Source: Pseudomonas psychrophila
GTDB taxonomy: Bacteria > Pseudomonadota > Gammaproteobacteria > Pseudomonadales > Pseudomonadaceae
Reading direction: 5' to 3'
DNA: 64,000 nucleotides
Assembly (NCBI RefSeq): GCF_001043005.1
Contig: NZ_JYKZ01000004.1
Span: 124,001 to 188,000 of the forward strand
Position numbers and translations under genes: made by a program. The notes beneath the pieces are model-generated. The model was not told the origin of the DNA and ran no database searches. It saw only the letters and a program-made list of their open reading frames with translations. Of this stretch, positions 17,619 to 26,214 are shown one piece after another (position 1 is the first letter of the stretch; every line of letters starts with the position of its first letter).

Positions 17619-18479
17619 ATGAAGTTCGACGCTGTCAAAAAACCTCACCTTTTATGGTTTGACCTGACGCGCAATCAATCGACTGAAGCGTTGATGATGC
17701 CTTTTCGTTCAGCCTGCCACTGCCAACTGGAAAAACCCGGGGGATGGTTCGACAGACTCCGTGACTCCGCACCCGACATGGTCTGCATACATTTCGACTG
17801 CCCCGACCTGTCAGGGCTCAACCTGTTGCAGGAGATCAAATTCAAGGCACCCTCCATCCCTGTGACCATGTTCACCGTGCAGCACTCCGAAGAGCTCGCC
17901 ATCTGGGCCATGCGTTCAGGGGTCTGGGAGTATGTGGTGCTTCCCCTGTGTGGGACCGAGATCAACCGTTACCTGCATGCCCTTGAGCAATTGTGCGAAC
18001 TGCGACGCAACGTCGGTAACAGCAAGACGCTACCGATCGAACATGGCCCCTCCCTGCCTGACAGCATCCGGCTTACCACTGACCACCAAAAACACAAGGC
18101 TCTGCACAACGTGCTGCAGTACATCGATCAGAACTACTGCGAAAGCATCGATCAAAAACAACTGGCCAAGCGCTGTGGCATGACAACCTTTCGCTTCAGC
18201 CGCCTGTTCAAGGAAGTCTATGGGTTGGGGTTTATGGACTACGTACTGGGCAAACGCATGGACTACGCCAAGGACCTGCTCGACAACAGCCAGATGCCCA
18301 TCACCAGCATCGGCTATGACGTGGGATTCAAGGATCCTTCCTACTTCGCCCGGGCATTCAAACATTACGCCGGCTGCACCCCCAGCGAGTATCGCCAGGC
18401 ACGACGCAATGACGTGCCGGTGTCCAATGACGTTCTTACGCACGTCATCGAAAGCCTGGCCCACAGCGCCGAGGGTTGA
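17619..18479 (+). CDS. AraC-family regulator with degenerate receiver domain
   Basis: 286 residues, divergent from the flp/tad genes. Residues 1-120 have a response-regulator fold (DMVCIHFDCPDLSGLNLL, then VTMFTVQHSEELAIWAMRSG and YVVLPL). The phosphoacceptor Asp position is occupied by His (VCIHF), and the conserved Lys near the end is Leu (VVLP), so classical phosphorylation is unlikely. Residues about 165-265 are a complete AraC/XylS DNA-binding domain (LAKRCGMTTFRFSRLFKEVY, then ITSIGYDVGFKDPSYFARAF). Its position suggests it controls the pilus operon. This is inference from context. Confidence 0.85.
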   Translation: MKFDAVKKPHLLWFDLTRNQSTEALMMPFRSACHCQLEKPGGWFDRLRDSAPDMVCIHFDCPDLSGLNLLQEIKFKAPSIPVTMFTVQHSEELAIWAMRSGVWEYVVLPLCGTEINRYLHALEQLCELRRNVGNSKTLPIEHGPSLPDSIRLTTDHQKHKALHNVLQYIDQNYCESIDQKQLAKRCGMTTFRFSRLFKEVYGLGFMDYVLGKRMDYAKDLLDNSQMPITSIGYDVGFKDPSYFARAFKHYAGCTPSEYRQARRNDVPVSNDVLTHVIESLAHSAEG

Positions 18480-18487
18480 ACTGAGGG

Positions 18488-19090
18488 CTATTGGCCGGCC
18501 AAGCGTGCGAGTTGCTCGCGGGCATCCTTGAGGGCTACGGCCACCGCTTCTTCGCCAAACACCAGGCCCTGCAAATAGACAAAGTGAATGTCAAACAGCC
18601 CAAGCGTGTTAAGGGCATAACGCAGGTAGTCCGTCAAAAAATCGGGTTGCCGCGCCCTCTCCCCCTGATGAAAGCCACCTGACCCCACCAGTACAAACAC
18701 CGGCCGATCGGCAAGCAAACCGATTTTACCTTCGGGGCCTGCGCTGAACGTGCGATGAATGCGCAGCACGTAATCGATCCACAGCTTGAGAGCTGCCGGA
18801 ATAGTGAAATTGTGCATGGGCGTGGCGATCACCAGCATGTCGCTACTTTCCAGCTCACGTATCAGCGCCTCGGACACATCGAACGCAGGAGACTCGAACG
18901 GCGTGGGTGCGGCTAAAGCTGCGCCGTAATCGCTGCCCAGTGGCGGCAACGGCTGTTCGCTCAAATCCCGCCCCACCCAGGCAAGATCCGGATAGCGCTG
19001 GCGCAGGGTTGCCAACCATTCGCGAGCCAGGCGACTGGCATGGGAAAAGTGCCCGTGGGGACTGGCATTGATCAGCAAGGCGTTGTTCAT
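18488..19090 (-). CDS. Flavodoxin-like NAD(P)H:quinone/azo reductase
   Basis: 200 residues from MNNALLINASPHGHFSHASR, an FMN-dependent NADH-azoreductase/quinone reductase of the AzoR type. The phosphate-binding loop is NASPHGHFSHAS. The FMN contacts are ATPMHNFTIPAALKLWIDYV and VGSGGFHQG. Its ATG overlaps the stop of the GNAT gene (ATGA), so the two are translationally coupled. It converges on the AraC-type regulator with only 8 bases between stops. Substrate unknown. Confidence 0.87.
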   Translation of the reverse strand: MNNALLINASPHGHFSHASRLAREWLATLRQRYPDLAWVGRDLSEQPLPPLGSDYGAALAAPTPFESPAFDVSEALIRELESSDMLVIATPMHNFTIPAALKLWIDYVLRIHRTFSAGPEGKIGLLADRPVFVLVGSGGFHQGERARQPDFLTDYLRYALNTLGLFDIHFVYLQGLVFGEEAVAVALKDAREQLARLAGQ

Positions 19091-19530
19091 GGTTGCTCCC
19101 CGGTCAGCTTCTGAGTGAAGTGCATGCCCTGCGCCAGCAAGCCCTGACGGAAGTAGAAACGCTGAGCCAGCGCCATGTGCAGCCCTGTATCCAGCACCAG
19201 ATGATCGCACTGGCGCCGCACGGCTTCGTCACGCACGCAGCTCAGGAGACGGCTACCCAAACCTGAGCGCTGCATGTCGGGGCTCACAACCAAGTCATCG
19301 ACATAGATAAAGCGCGAATAGATCAGGTTTTCCATCTCGCGGTACCCCGCCAGCCCGACCAGCCTGTGCCCCTGCCAGGCGGCAAGCAGGCGATAGCCCT
19401 GAGCCATCTGACGTAGCAGTTGCGCCGAATAGGCCCCGGGATCGCGCAGATGTGGGCGCAAAACGCCCATCAGGTCAAAACTGACACGCATCGCCGACTC
19501 GTCCTCAAGATGTTGCAGTGTGAAATCCAT
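19087..19530 (-). CDS. GNAT family N-acetyltransferase
   Basis: 147 residues with the GNAT core: LVGLAGYREMENLIYSRFIY, the acetyl-CoA loop VSPDMQRSGLGSRLLSCVRD (Q/RxxGxG/A type) and LDTGLHMALAQRFYFRQGL. The acceptor substrate cannot be inferred. First gene of a two-gene unit with the flavodoxin-like reductase. Confidence 0.88.
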   Translation of the reverse strand: MDFTLQHLEDESAMRVSFDLMGVLRPHLRDPGAYSAQLLRQMAQGYRLLAAWQGHRLVGLAGYREMENLIYSRFIYVDDLVVSPDMQRSGLGSRLLSCVRDEAVRRQCDHLVLDTGLHMALAQRFYFRQGLLAQGMHFTQKLTGEQP

Positions 19531-19822
19531 GATGGTCAGCCCTTAGGAAAGATGGCCCCACTTTAGAACTGCGACGGCATACCACCTAGAGCCACAAAAT
19601 GACTAAATGACCAGGCCATGATTATCACTGAGCGCCCAGCCCCCCCGCCACCTGGAGGCATTAACATCCTACAGTCCGCATTCCCTAAAACGCTTTTTTA
19701 ATACGACCAGTGCTGTTCGTCGGGATCAGATTAATACCGTAATCCATGTAGGAATAGCCTCACATACCCGCTTAAGCCGCACTTTTAGACTTCAAGAACC
19801 CCCATCAATCGGAAGGTTACTT

Positions 19823-20323
19823 GTGTCTAAATTCATCTCTCTTGTCTTACTGTTCACCCTCGCCGGCTCTAGCATTGCGTGCGCTGCCGACCTGCGAAAA
19901 CCCTACGCCTGGGCCATTCAAACCGTTAAACAAGACGCCTCACCCGTTCACGTCAAGAAGGTCATCAAGCGCGCCCACTCCTTGCTGGGCATTCCTTATC
20001 TGTGGGGGGGCATGTCACTGGACAAGGGTTTCGATTGCAGCGGCATGCTGGTCTATCTGTTCAAGAACGAAGCCAATATCCATATACCAAGAACCACCTC
20101 AGCCATGCTGAGTGCGGACTTGCCCATAGTCGCCCGGCATAAACTGAAACCCGGCGATGCAGTGTTTTTCCGTACCCAAGGGAGCACCCGAAGCAATCAC
20201 GTAGGCTTGTACATCGGCGATAACCGTTTTATCCATGCACCCCGTAAGGGCAAGACGATTCGTATCGATTCGATGGATAACTCGTACTGGAAGAAAAACT
20301 ACACCACTGCACGCCGCTTCTAA
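19823..20323 (+). CDS. Secreted NlpC/P60 cell-wall endopeptidase
   Basis: 166 residues starting at GTG, with GGAAGG 6 nt upstream. Residues 1-21 form a signal peptide (ISLVLLFTLAGSSIACAA). A Cys at 20 gives a poor lipobox, so secretion rather than lipidation is more likely. The NlpC/P60 catalytic triad is complete: Cys72 in GFDCSGML, His126 in SNHVGLYIG and His138 in FIHAPRKG. Such enzymes cut gamma-D-Glu-mDAP bonds in peptidoglycan. No SH3 domain, so it is a minimal enzyme. Monocistronic. Confidence 0.9.
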   Translation: MSKFISLVLLFTLAGSSIACAADLRKPYAWAIQTVKQDASPVHVKKVIKRAHSLLGIPYLWGGMSLDKGFDCSGMLVYLFKNEANIHIPRTTSAMLSADLPIVARHKLKPGDAVFFRTQGSTRSNHVGLYIGDNRFIHAPRKGKTIRIDSMDNSYWKKNYTTARRF

Positions 20324-20393
20324 GGCGGGACACAAGGATTAAACCGCTCATAGAAGCGGACACATTGATGGATCTACCCGTACTGAATGACCA

Positions 20394-20421
20394 GCGAGGG
20401 GTTTAGGGGTAAGCCCCTCGC
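20394..20421. terminator. Hairpin between convergent genes
   Basis: GCGAGGGG and CCCCTCGC form an 8-bp stem around a 12-nt loop, between the NlpC/P60 gene and the convergent monooxygenase. There is no T run, so it is a possible but weak terminator. Confidence 0.5.
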
Positions 20422-20431
20422 GTTGTAGTCA

Positions 20432-21751
20432 TCAGCCAAATTGCTTCAAGCCCAGATGACCGCGCAACGTCGGGTGTTCGTACGCCGTGCGCAAATAACC
20501 GCGACGTTGCAGGATCGGCACCACCGATTCGGTAAATTCCGTAAACGTGCCAGGCAGGTAGGCAGGCGACACCACATAACCGTCACAAGCACCCAGCTCC
20601 AGCCAGTCGATCAGTTGCTGTGCCACGCTTTGCGCAGTGCCCGTCAATTGCGGCACCCGGATACTGGCCGCCATGATGGCGCCGTATTCGCCAAGAGTGA
20701 TGTCGCGCTCCAGGCGCAGCTTTTGTGCAATCACATCCGGCGTCGCCGAATGCCTGGCGATATCGAGCAAGCGGGTGTCCAGCGGGAACTGGGTAAAGTC
20801 GAAATTCGACTGGGTCGACAGCGTAATAACTCCCAGCTCAGGGTTGGCCAGCGCATTGTGTTCATCACGCTTTTTGATCGCTTCAGCCTCAGTGCCGCCA
20901 ATGAAGGGCATGATGGCAGTAAGGACTTTGCACTCATCCGGGTTACGACCAATGGCGCGCATTTGCTGGTGGATGTCCTGACGGAATTCAAGCATGCGCT
21001 CTACCCGACTGTTGATACTGAAAATAACCTCTGCCCAACGTGAACCAAACTGCCGGCCACGGCCCGAAGCCCCCGCTTGAATCAATACCGGCTGGCCCTG
21101 GGGTACTCGGGGGATATTCAGCGGCCCCTCGCATTCAAAGAAAGCCCCGCTGTGCTTAAAGGCATCGATTTTGTTCGGGTCCGCGAGAATGCCGCGTACC
21201 TTGTCCAGCACCAGCGCATCAGGCTGCCAGCTGTTCCACAGCTTGAGCACCAGCTCGACAAACTCATCGGCACGGGCATAACGCTGGTCATGGGCCAGAT
21301 GCTGCGCATGACCAAACAGACGTGCTTCGCTGTCGTTCATGGACGTGACGATGTTCCACGCACTGCGCCCCCTGGAAATATGATCCAGAGAGGCAATCGC
21401 CCGCGCCACATGGGGCGGTTGGTAGTAGGTGGTGGAGCGCGTCAGTCCCAGGCCGATATGTTTGGTGTGGCCGGCCAGCAGGCTCAGAATCGGCAACGGG
21501 TCCAGCCGCGCCGCATCCTGGGCCCCCAGCTCAAAAGAGCGCGCACGTGATTGCCCGGCTTGATCGCCAACCGCCAGCCGATCGGCAAAAAACAGCAGGT
21601 CAAAGCAGCCGTCTTCGAGGGTTTTGGCAATGTCGATGTAGTAGTCGGGGTCGAGAAAGTGGCTATGGGTCTGCGGATGACGCCACACCGCGTGGCTATG
21701 TACCACGGGGCCCGAAAGCATGAACCCCGCCAATGCCATTTGCTTGGCCAT
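20432..21751 (-). CDS. FMN-dependent monooxygenase, NtaA/DszA/DmoA family
   Basis: 439 residues of the luciferase-like fold, NtaA/SnaA/SoxA(DszA) group. These oxidise organosulfur or chelate substrates using FMNH2 from a separate reductase. Conserved stretches are HFLDPDYYIDIAKTLEDGCF, DLLFFADRLAV, GLGLTRSTTYYQPPHVARAI, LDHISRGRSAWNIVTSMND and QAGASGRGRQFGSRWAEVIF. It is co-directional with and 17 nt after the binding-protein gene. The neighbours suggest a sulfur-source substrate such as a sulfone or sulfonate, which is inference. Confidence 0.87.
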   Translation of the reverse strand: MAKQMALAGFMLSGPVVHSHAVWRHPQTHSHFLDPDYYIDIAKTLEDGCFDLLFFADRLAVGDQAGQSRARSFELGAQDAARLDPLPILSLLAGHTKHIGLGLTRSTTYYQPPHVARAIASLDHISRGRSAWNIVTSMNDSEARLFGHAQHLAHDQRYARADEFVELVLKLWNSWQPDALVLDKVRGILADPNKIDAFKHSGAFFECEGPLNIPRVPQGQPVLIQAGASGRGRQFGSRWAEVIFSINSRVERMLEFRQDIHQQMRAIGRNPDECKVLTAIMPFIGGTEAEAIKKRDEHNALANPELGVITLSTQSNFDFTQFPLDTRLLDIARHSATPDVIAQKLRLERDITLGEYGAIMAASIRVPQLTGTAQSVAQQLIDWLELGACDGYVVSPAYLPGTFTEFTESVVPILQRRGYLRTAYEHPTLRGHLGLKQFG

Positions 21752-21768
21752 AAGGTTTTCCTCGGTTA

Positions 21769-22692
21769 TCAGAGTGCGCGGTCAAACATTGGGGTGACGT
21801 CATACGGCTTTTTAAGCAGCTTGGCGTCATAGAGAAAATCAGAGGTAGCCTGGGCTTCGCTGACAATGGTGGGCGAGATCGGCAATACGGTAATGGCGTC
21901 GCGCTTGAACCAGGCCTTGGCGATCTCCGGAGAAGACTGGTTGGCCTTGGACCAGGCATCGGCGTATTCGTCGACATGGCTTTGGCTCCAGACCCGGGCG
22001 CGGGTCAGGCGCGCAACAAAGTCCTTGATGATCTCGCCCTTTTGCGCCAGCACCGGTTCATACGCAACTACATAAGTCGGCGCGCTCATCAACCCCTTGG
22101 CATTGCGGATCAGCGTGCTGCCCTCTTTCTCCTGCAAGGAAACATAGGGTTCCCAAGTACCAAAAGCGTCGATGTCACCCTGGCTCAAGGCCATACTCGC
22201 TTCAGCTGGCAACAGGAACTTGTAGTTCACGCTGTCGCGCGGGACGCCAGCTTCATCCAGAGCCTTGAACATCATCTGCTGGCTCCACGAGCCGTTCCAG
22301 ATCGCGACGGTTTTGCCTTTGAGGTCTGCCACCGATTGGATGCCCGGGCGGGCCACGATTCCTACACCGTTGAGACTGGTCTGGGTACTGGCCACGACTT
22401 TGACCGGGGCCCCGTTGGCCGCCAGGCTGATCACTGGAGTGTCACCCACCACACCAATATCCAGCGCGCCGCTGGCCACTGCCGATGCCACAGGCGACCC
22501 GGTATTGAAGCGCTTGAAGTCGATGGTGTAAGGCAAGTCCTTGAGCTCACCCGAGAGCTCCAGAACGATACGATTGGAGAAGAACTGATCCCCTACTACC
22601 AGAGTCAGCGGTGCAGCGGCGTAAGTGGGTGCGCCATGCAGCACCAGCGAGGCCAGACCCAACAGGGTTAGCAGTTTTCGACGTGTTGTCAT
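21769..22692 (-). CDS. ABC transporter binding protein, aliphatic sulfonate/nitrate type
   Basis: 307 residues. A signal peptide (MTTRRKLLTLLGLASLVLHG, cut near PTYAAA) is followed by an SsuA/NMT1-type periplasmic binding fold: LDIGVVGDTPVISLAANGAP, VKVVASTQTSLNGVGIVARP, LKGKTVAIWNGSWSQQMMF and GDIDAFGTWEPYVSLQEKEG. No permease or ATPase gene is nearby, so it must share one encoded elsewhere or act as a sensor. First gene of a two-gene unit. Confidence 0.86.
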   Translation of the reverse strand: MTTRRKLLTLLGLASLVLHGAPTYAAAPLTLVVGDQFFSNRIVLELSGELKDLPYTIDFKRFNTGSPVASAVASGALDIGVVGDTPVISLAANGAPVKVVASTQTSLNGVGIVARPGIQSVADLKGKTVAIWNGSWSQQMMFKALDEAGVPRDSVNYKFLLPAEASMALSQGDIDAFGTWEPYVSLQEKEGSTLIRNAKGLMSAPTYVVAYEPVLAQKGEIIKDFVARLTRARVWSQSHVDEYADAWSKANQSSPEIAKAWFKRDAITVLPISPTIVSEAQATSDFLYDAKLLKKPYDVTPMFDRAL

Positions 22693-23006
22693 TCAGAAAT
22701 CCTACAGAGTTAACGGATAACTCAACCATCTGTAGGCATGCAGTCTGGCATTGAGAAAAGAGGCTTCAGAGGGTCGCCAAGCGTGGCGTTTTTAGAAGCT
22801 AGCGCAATAAAGACATAAGCATCTAATACTTTTAATGCATATATATAGAACCCTGTCCGGGTATTTGGTTAGCTGTTTTTGGTATTAAGCATTTAACCAA
22901 TCTAGGATTAGGGTGACCTCACCAGACCACTGGGCCTAAACGCATTTACTTCACTTATTACAGCGCCAGCGCGCCTTTGAGCGCAGGCCCGGCAAGGTCA
23001 GATTGC
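22693..23006. promoter_or_regulatory. Divergent control region of the organosulfur-type genes
   Basis: 314 bases between divergent genes, locally AT-rich (for example TTTTAATGCATATATATAG). TTGGTTA at 22865 and TAACCAA at 22894 form a 7-bp dyad with a 22-nt centre, a shape a LysR-type activator such as CysB/Cbl could use. No clear sigma-54 -24/-12 pair was seen. Functional assignment is tentative. Confidence 0.4.
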
Positions 23007-24245
23007 ATGCCTAATCCAGAATTGAACATTTGGGGCACCGCCCCTTCCGCCCGTTACGAACAACTGGCCGCACCCTTTCGCCCGCTGTTTGAACGCATCA
23101 GTGCGCAAGCTGCAGAGGCTGACGGATCACGCAGCAGCCTGGCCACGGTGATCCAGCAATTGAATGCGCTCGGCTTGCCGCGCTGGCGCTTGCCCGCCGC
23201 GTATGGCGGACAAGACGCCACGCTGGTTGAGTTGCTTACCCTGTTGAGCGAGTTGTCTGCGGCCGACTCAAACATCACCCAGGCCCTGCGCGGACATTTT
23301 GGTTTTTGCGAAGAAGTGCTGGTTTCCAAGAGTCCCGACTGGCAGGCAAAGTGGCTGGACAAGCTCAGCCAGGGCGCGCTGCTCTCACCGGGCAGCACCG
23401 AGGTGGGCACACAGACCCGTGGCGAGTTTGAAACACGTATTCATCGGTCTGAAGATGGCTCGCTGCGTATCAGCGGGAAAAAGTTCTACACCACCGGGGC
23501 GCTTTACAGCGACCTGATCAACACAATCGGTACCGGTGAGGACGGCACGCTCTACAGCGTAGTGGTCGACCTTAAAGCGGCGGGAGTACAGGTCATTGAT
23601 GACTGGAACGGTTTTGGCCAACGCCTGACGGCGAGCGGCACCTGCATCTTTGACAAGGTGCGGCTGGATGATGAGCCGCGTCCCACTGATCAGCGTTTTG
23701 CCTATGGGCAATCGTTCTTTCAGATTTATCACCTGAGCACTCTCGCAGGCATTGCCCGTCGCGCAACCTTGAGTGGCGCCGAGGAGTTGAGCAACCGATC
23801 CAGAACCTTTTCCACGGGCAATGCCGATGTCGCAGCCCAAGACGTGCAACTGCTGCAAGTGATCGGCGAAGTGGCCAGCCAGGCCTACGCGGCACACGCC
23901 ATTACCCGACAGGCTGCGCAGCGTCTGGAACAGACCGCGCAGTACACGATCGCCAGTGACCAGCCTCTTGCCCATGACGACCCGCAGGTCGCACTGGCAG
24001 AGCTGGAAGTGTGCCTGGCAGTCAATCCCGTGGTGGATGCCACGCTCGCCGCCACCACAGCGCTGTTCGATGCCCTGGGGGCCAGCGCTACCGCCAGCAA
24101 CAAGGCGCTGGATCGACTCTGGCGCAACGCACGCACCCTGGCCAACCACAACCCCCGCGTGTACAAGTCGCGCATCGTGGGCAACTACCTGGTCAACGGC
24201 CTGGTGCCACCTTCGCAATGGCGGGTGGGCGTCGCCAAGGTCTGA
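23007..24245 (+). CDS. Acyl-CoA-dehydrogenase-fold flavin monooxygenase (SfnB/DszC-like)
   Basis: 412 residues from MPNPELNIWGTAPSA. An in-frame TTG lies ten codons upstream without a better ribosome site. The fold has the acyl-CoA dehydrogenase N-terminal, middle (LSPGSTEVGTQTRGEFETRI) and C-terminal helical domains (LEVCLAVNPVVDATLAATTA). The general-base Glu of true dehydrogenases is not evident, and the protein resembles the DszC/SfnB branch that uses FMNH2 and O2 on sulfur compounds. It is divergent from the binding protein and the NtaA-type monooxygenase, which supports a shared organosulfur role. Confidence 0.83.
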   Translation: MPNPELNIWGTAPSARYEQLAAPFRPLFERISAQAAEADGSRSSLATVIQQLNALGLPRWRLPAAYGGQDATLVELLTLLSELSAADSNITQALRGHFGFCEEVLVSKSPDWQAKWLDKLSQGALLSPGSTEVGTQTRGEFETRIHRSEDGSLRISGKKFYTTGALYSDLINTIGTGEDGTLYSVVVDLKAAGVQVIDDWNGFGQRLTASGTCIFDKVRLDDEPRPTDQRFAYGQSFFQIYHLSTLAGIARRATLSGAEELSNRSRTFSTGNADVAAQDVQLLQVIGEVASQAYAAHAITRQAAQRLEQTAQYTIASDQPLAHDDPQVALAELEVCLAVNPVVDATLAATTALFDALGASATASNKALDRLWRNARTLANHNPRVYKSRIVGNYLVNGLVPPSQWRVGVAKV

Positions 24246-24272
24246 GGATTGCCGGGGTGGTGTGATTGGATG

Positions 24273-24743
24273 TCAGTTCAGTGCCTGACAGCGTGATGCA
24301 TTGGCAATGCTGCTCAGCGCCGCTTTCAGTTCACTGCCCCCTTTGACGGCAACCACACGCCCGGCGCCAGACACCTGAAACTCTTTTGGCGTCGAATACA
24401 CGCCGGTTACGGTGATGACGGCGCTGTGACCATTGTTGAACGTCACCTGAACATCAGAGGCAGTGGCGCTGACACTTTGAGTCTGAAAAGAATGCTGGAT
24501 TTTTGTCGGTAACGTAGCGAGCAGCGCCTCAATATCTGAATCCATTTCGGCCATGAACCTGGACCTCTGGTGCTCGCGATGTTGCGTGGCTTGCGGGGTT
24601 TCGCCACGGGAACCACAAGCACAGCTGTAACTGGCAAACATCCCGCTGGTATGGTCACAATACATTTTGTCACACCAGCAATTCATGATAGTGCCGAACG
24701 CACTGGCCTCATTCCCGCAACCGGGGCACGTGATAGTACTCAT
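24273..24743 (-). CDS. Zinc-ribbon protein of unknown function
   Basis: 156 residues from MSTITCPGCGNEAS. The N-terminal about 55 residues hold nearly all the cysteines (CPGCG, MNCWCDKMYCDH, SYSCACGSRG), arranged as one or two treble-clef or ribbon zinc sites. The rest is a small cysteine-free domain except for one near the end, with ITVTGVYSTPKEFQVSGAGR. No signal peptide or TM. I do not recognise the family. Upstream in-frame codons are not protein-like. The gene faces the SfnB-like gene tail to tail with 27 bases between. Confidence 0.65.
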   Translation of the reverse strand: MSTITCPGCGNEASAFGTIMNCWCDKMYCDHTSGMFASYSCACGSRGETPQATQHREHQRSRFMAEMDSDIEALLATLPTKIQHSFQTQSVSATASDVQVTFNNGHSAVITVTGVYSTPKEFQVSGAGRVVAVKGGSELKAALSSIANASRCQALN

Positions 24744-24964
24744 CTTAATCCTTTGAATGTAGGGACACCGGTTTGTTGCCATTGAGTACTTATCGAGTAG
24801 CGAATAATAAGTACGGTGGCGCCCTGCAAAACTGGCACTGAACATCCCCCTACGCAATTCAGGTGGGCGAAATCAAGCCAATAAAGACCAAACCTTCTAA
24901 TACATACGAAATCTCCTACAGCTCTTCTCCCGTAATTAACACCTTATGGCGTGGCCTGCTAAAG

Positions 24965-24992
24965 CGCCCCGTGTACTTACGCACACGGGGCG
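24965..24992 (-). terminator. Hairpin after the alcohol dehydrogenase gene
   Basis: CGCCCCGTGT, loop ACTTACGC, ACACGGGGCG: a perfect 10-bp GC-rich stem about 46 bases past the dehydrogenase stop. Only short T tracts follow on the minus strand. The rest of the 295-base gap 24744-25038 shows no gene. Confidence 0.6.
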
Positions 24993-25038
24993 GCAATGCC
25001 GGGCGCCCTGAAGCAGGGCCACTCACCCGACCGGACAA

Positions 25039-26049
25039 TCAGCCAATCTTGATAACGACCTTGCCGAAGGCGCCTCTCGCCAAGTGCTCGTAGGCGTGTC
25101 GTGCTTCTTCAAACGGATAGACCTTGTCGATGACGGGGGTGATCTGGTTCTCGTTGAGGAAGGCATTCATTCGATCAAACGAGGAGCGTGGCGCGACCGC
25201 GATGCCGCGTAGGGTCGTCTGCCGGAAGATCAGCGGCATAAGGCTCAGCGCGGTGGTTTGCCCCGTCAGGAAGCCGATTTGTGCAATTTTGCCTGCGGCC
25301 TTGGTGGCAGCAATTGACTGATTCAAGCCATTGCCACCGGCAACGTCCAGAAGCAGGTCCACCCCTTTACCGTCGGTGAGACGCAGCACTTCTTCTTCCC
25401 ACTTCGGATGGGTCCGGTAGTTCACGCCTGCAACGGCGCCAAGCTTCATTGCAGCTTCCAGATTACGGTCGTTGCTGGACGTCACGATGACGTTGGCACC
25501 GAGCGCTGTAGCCAGTTGAATCGCAAAGATCGACACGCCGCCCGTACCTTGTACGAGCACGGTTTCACCTGCCTTGATCTGACCGTAGTCCACCAGTGAG
25601 TACCACGCCGTGAGCGCGGCAATCGGCAGTGTCGACGCTTCTTCGTCCGACATGTTGTCGGGTGCGCGGACGGCGCTTTCTTCGTGGATGATCATGTACT
25701 CAGCCAAGCCGCCTGGAAGGGGTGAACCGAAGCAGTAATCGGGTTCATCGGGGCCTGGAGCACCATCAAGCCAGCGCGAGTACAAGTGCGAGTTCACCCG
25801 GTCGCCGACCTTGAATCGGCTGACGCCTTCGCCCACTGCCACCACGGTTCCTGCGGCATCGCTCACGGGAATCAGGGGTTTAGGCACCATGTGTGGCTCG
25901 TAGATGCCGTCGACGATCGCTTTGTCTCGAAAGTTGAGCGAAACGGCGCCCACTTTGACAAGCAACTCGCCAGCCTTGGGTTGTGGGGCAGGTGTTTCAC
26001 CCAGGACTAAATTATCGAGACCAAAATCTTCAAGAAGCCAGGCTTTCAT
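25039..26049 (-). CDS. Medium-chain alcohol dehydrogenase / quinone oxidoreductase family
   Basis: 336 residues from MKAWLLEDFGLDN, with GGAG 7 nt upstream. It has the GroES-like N-terminal domain and a Rossmann nucleotide-binding domain (VLVQGTGGVSIFAIQLATAL). Zinc-site residues are only partly conserved (DRVNSHLYSRW instead of the structural Cys cluster), so it probably belongs to the zinc-independent quinone reductase/YhdH-like side. It is divergent from a LysR gene 165 bases away, which probably controls it. Confidence 0.85.
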   Translation of the reverse strand: MKAWLLEDFGLDNLVLGETPAPQPKAGELLVKVGAVSLNFRDKAIVDGIYEPHMVPKPLIPVSDAAGTVVAVGEGVSRFKVGDRVNSHLYSRWLDGAPGPDEPDYCFGSPLPGGLAEYMIIHEESAVRAPDNMSDEEASTLPIAALTAWYSLVDYGQIKAGETVLVQGTGGVSIFAIQLATALGANVIVTSSNDRNLEAAMKLGAVAGVNYRTHPKWEEEVLRLTDGKGVDLLLDVAGGNGLNQSIAATKAAGKIAQIGFLTGQTTALSLMPLIFRQTTLRGIAVAPRSSFDRMNAFLNENQITPVIDKVYPFEEARHAYEHLARGAFGKVVIKIG

Positions 26050-26214
26050 TTTGTTTCTCCGTAAGGTCACCAGCGATCTCTGGTTAAGTACGGCTATTGT
26101 TTCCTTTAAATCGGCAACGATAAATGCATCAGCCATCACAGGACTGTTATCTTAAAAGACAACAATCACTTGCCATTAGTGATGACCAACAGCAACAAAA
26201 ACCGTCGAGGGCGT

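Noticed and set aside
22693..23006. Sigma-54 promoter for the organosulfur genes
   Set aside because: No TGGCAC-N5-TTGC pair with correct spacing was found on either strand.
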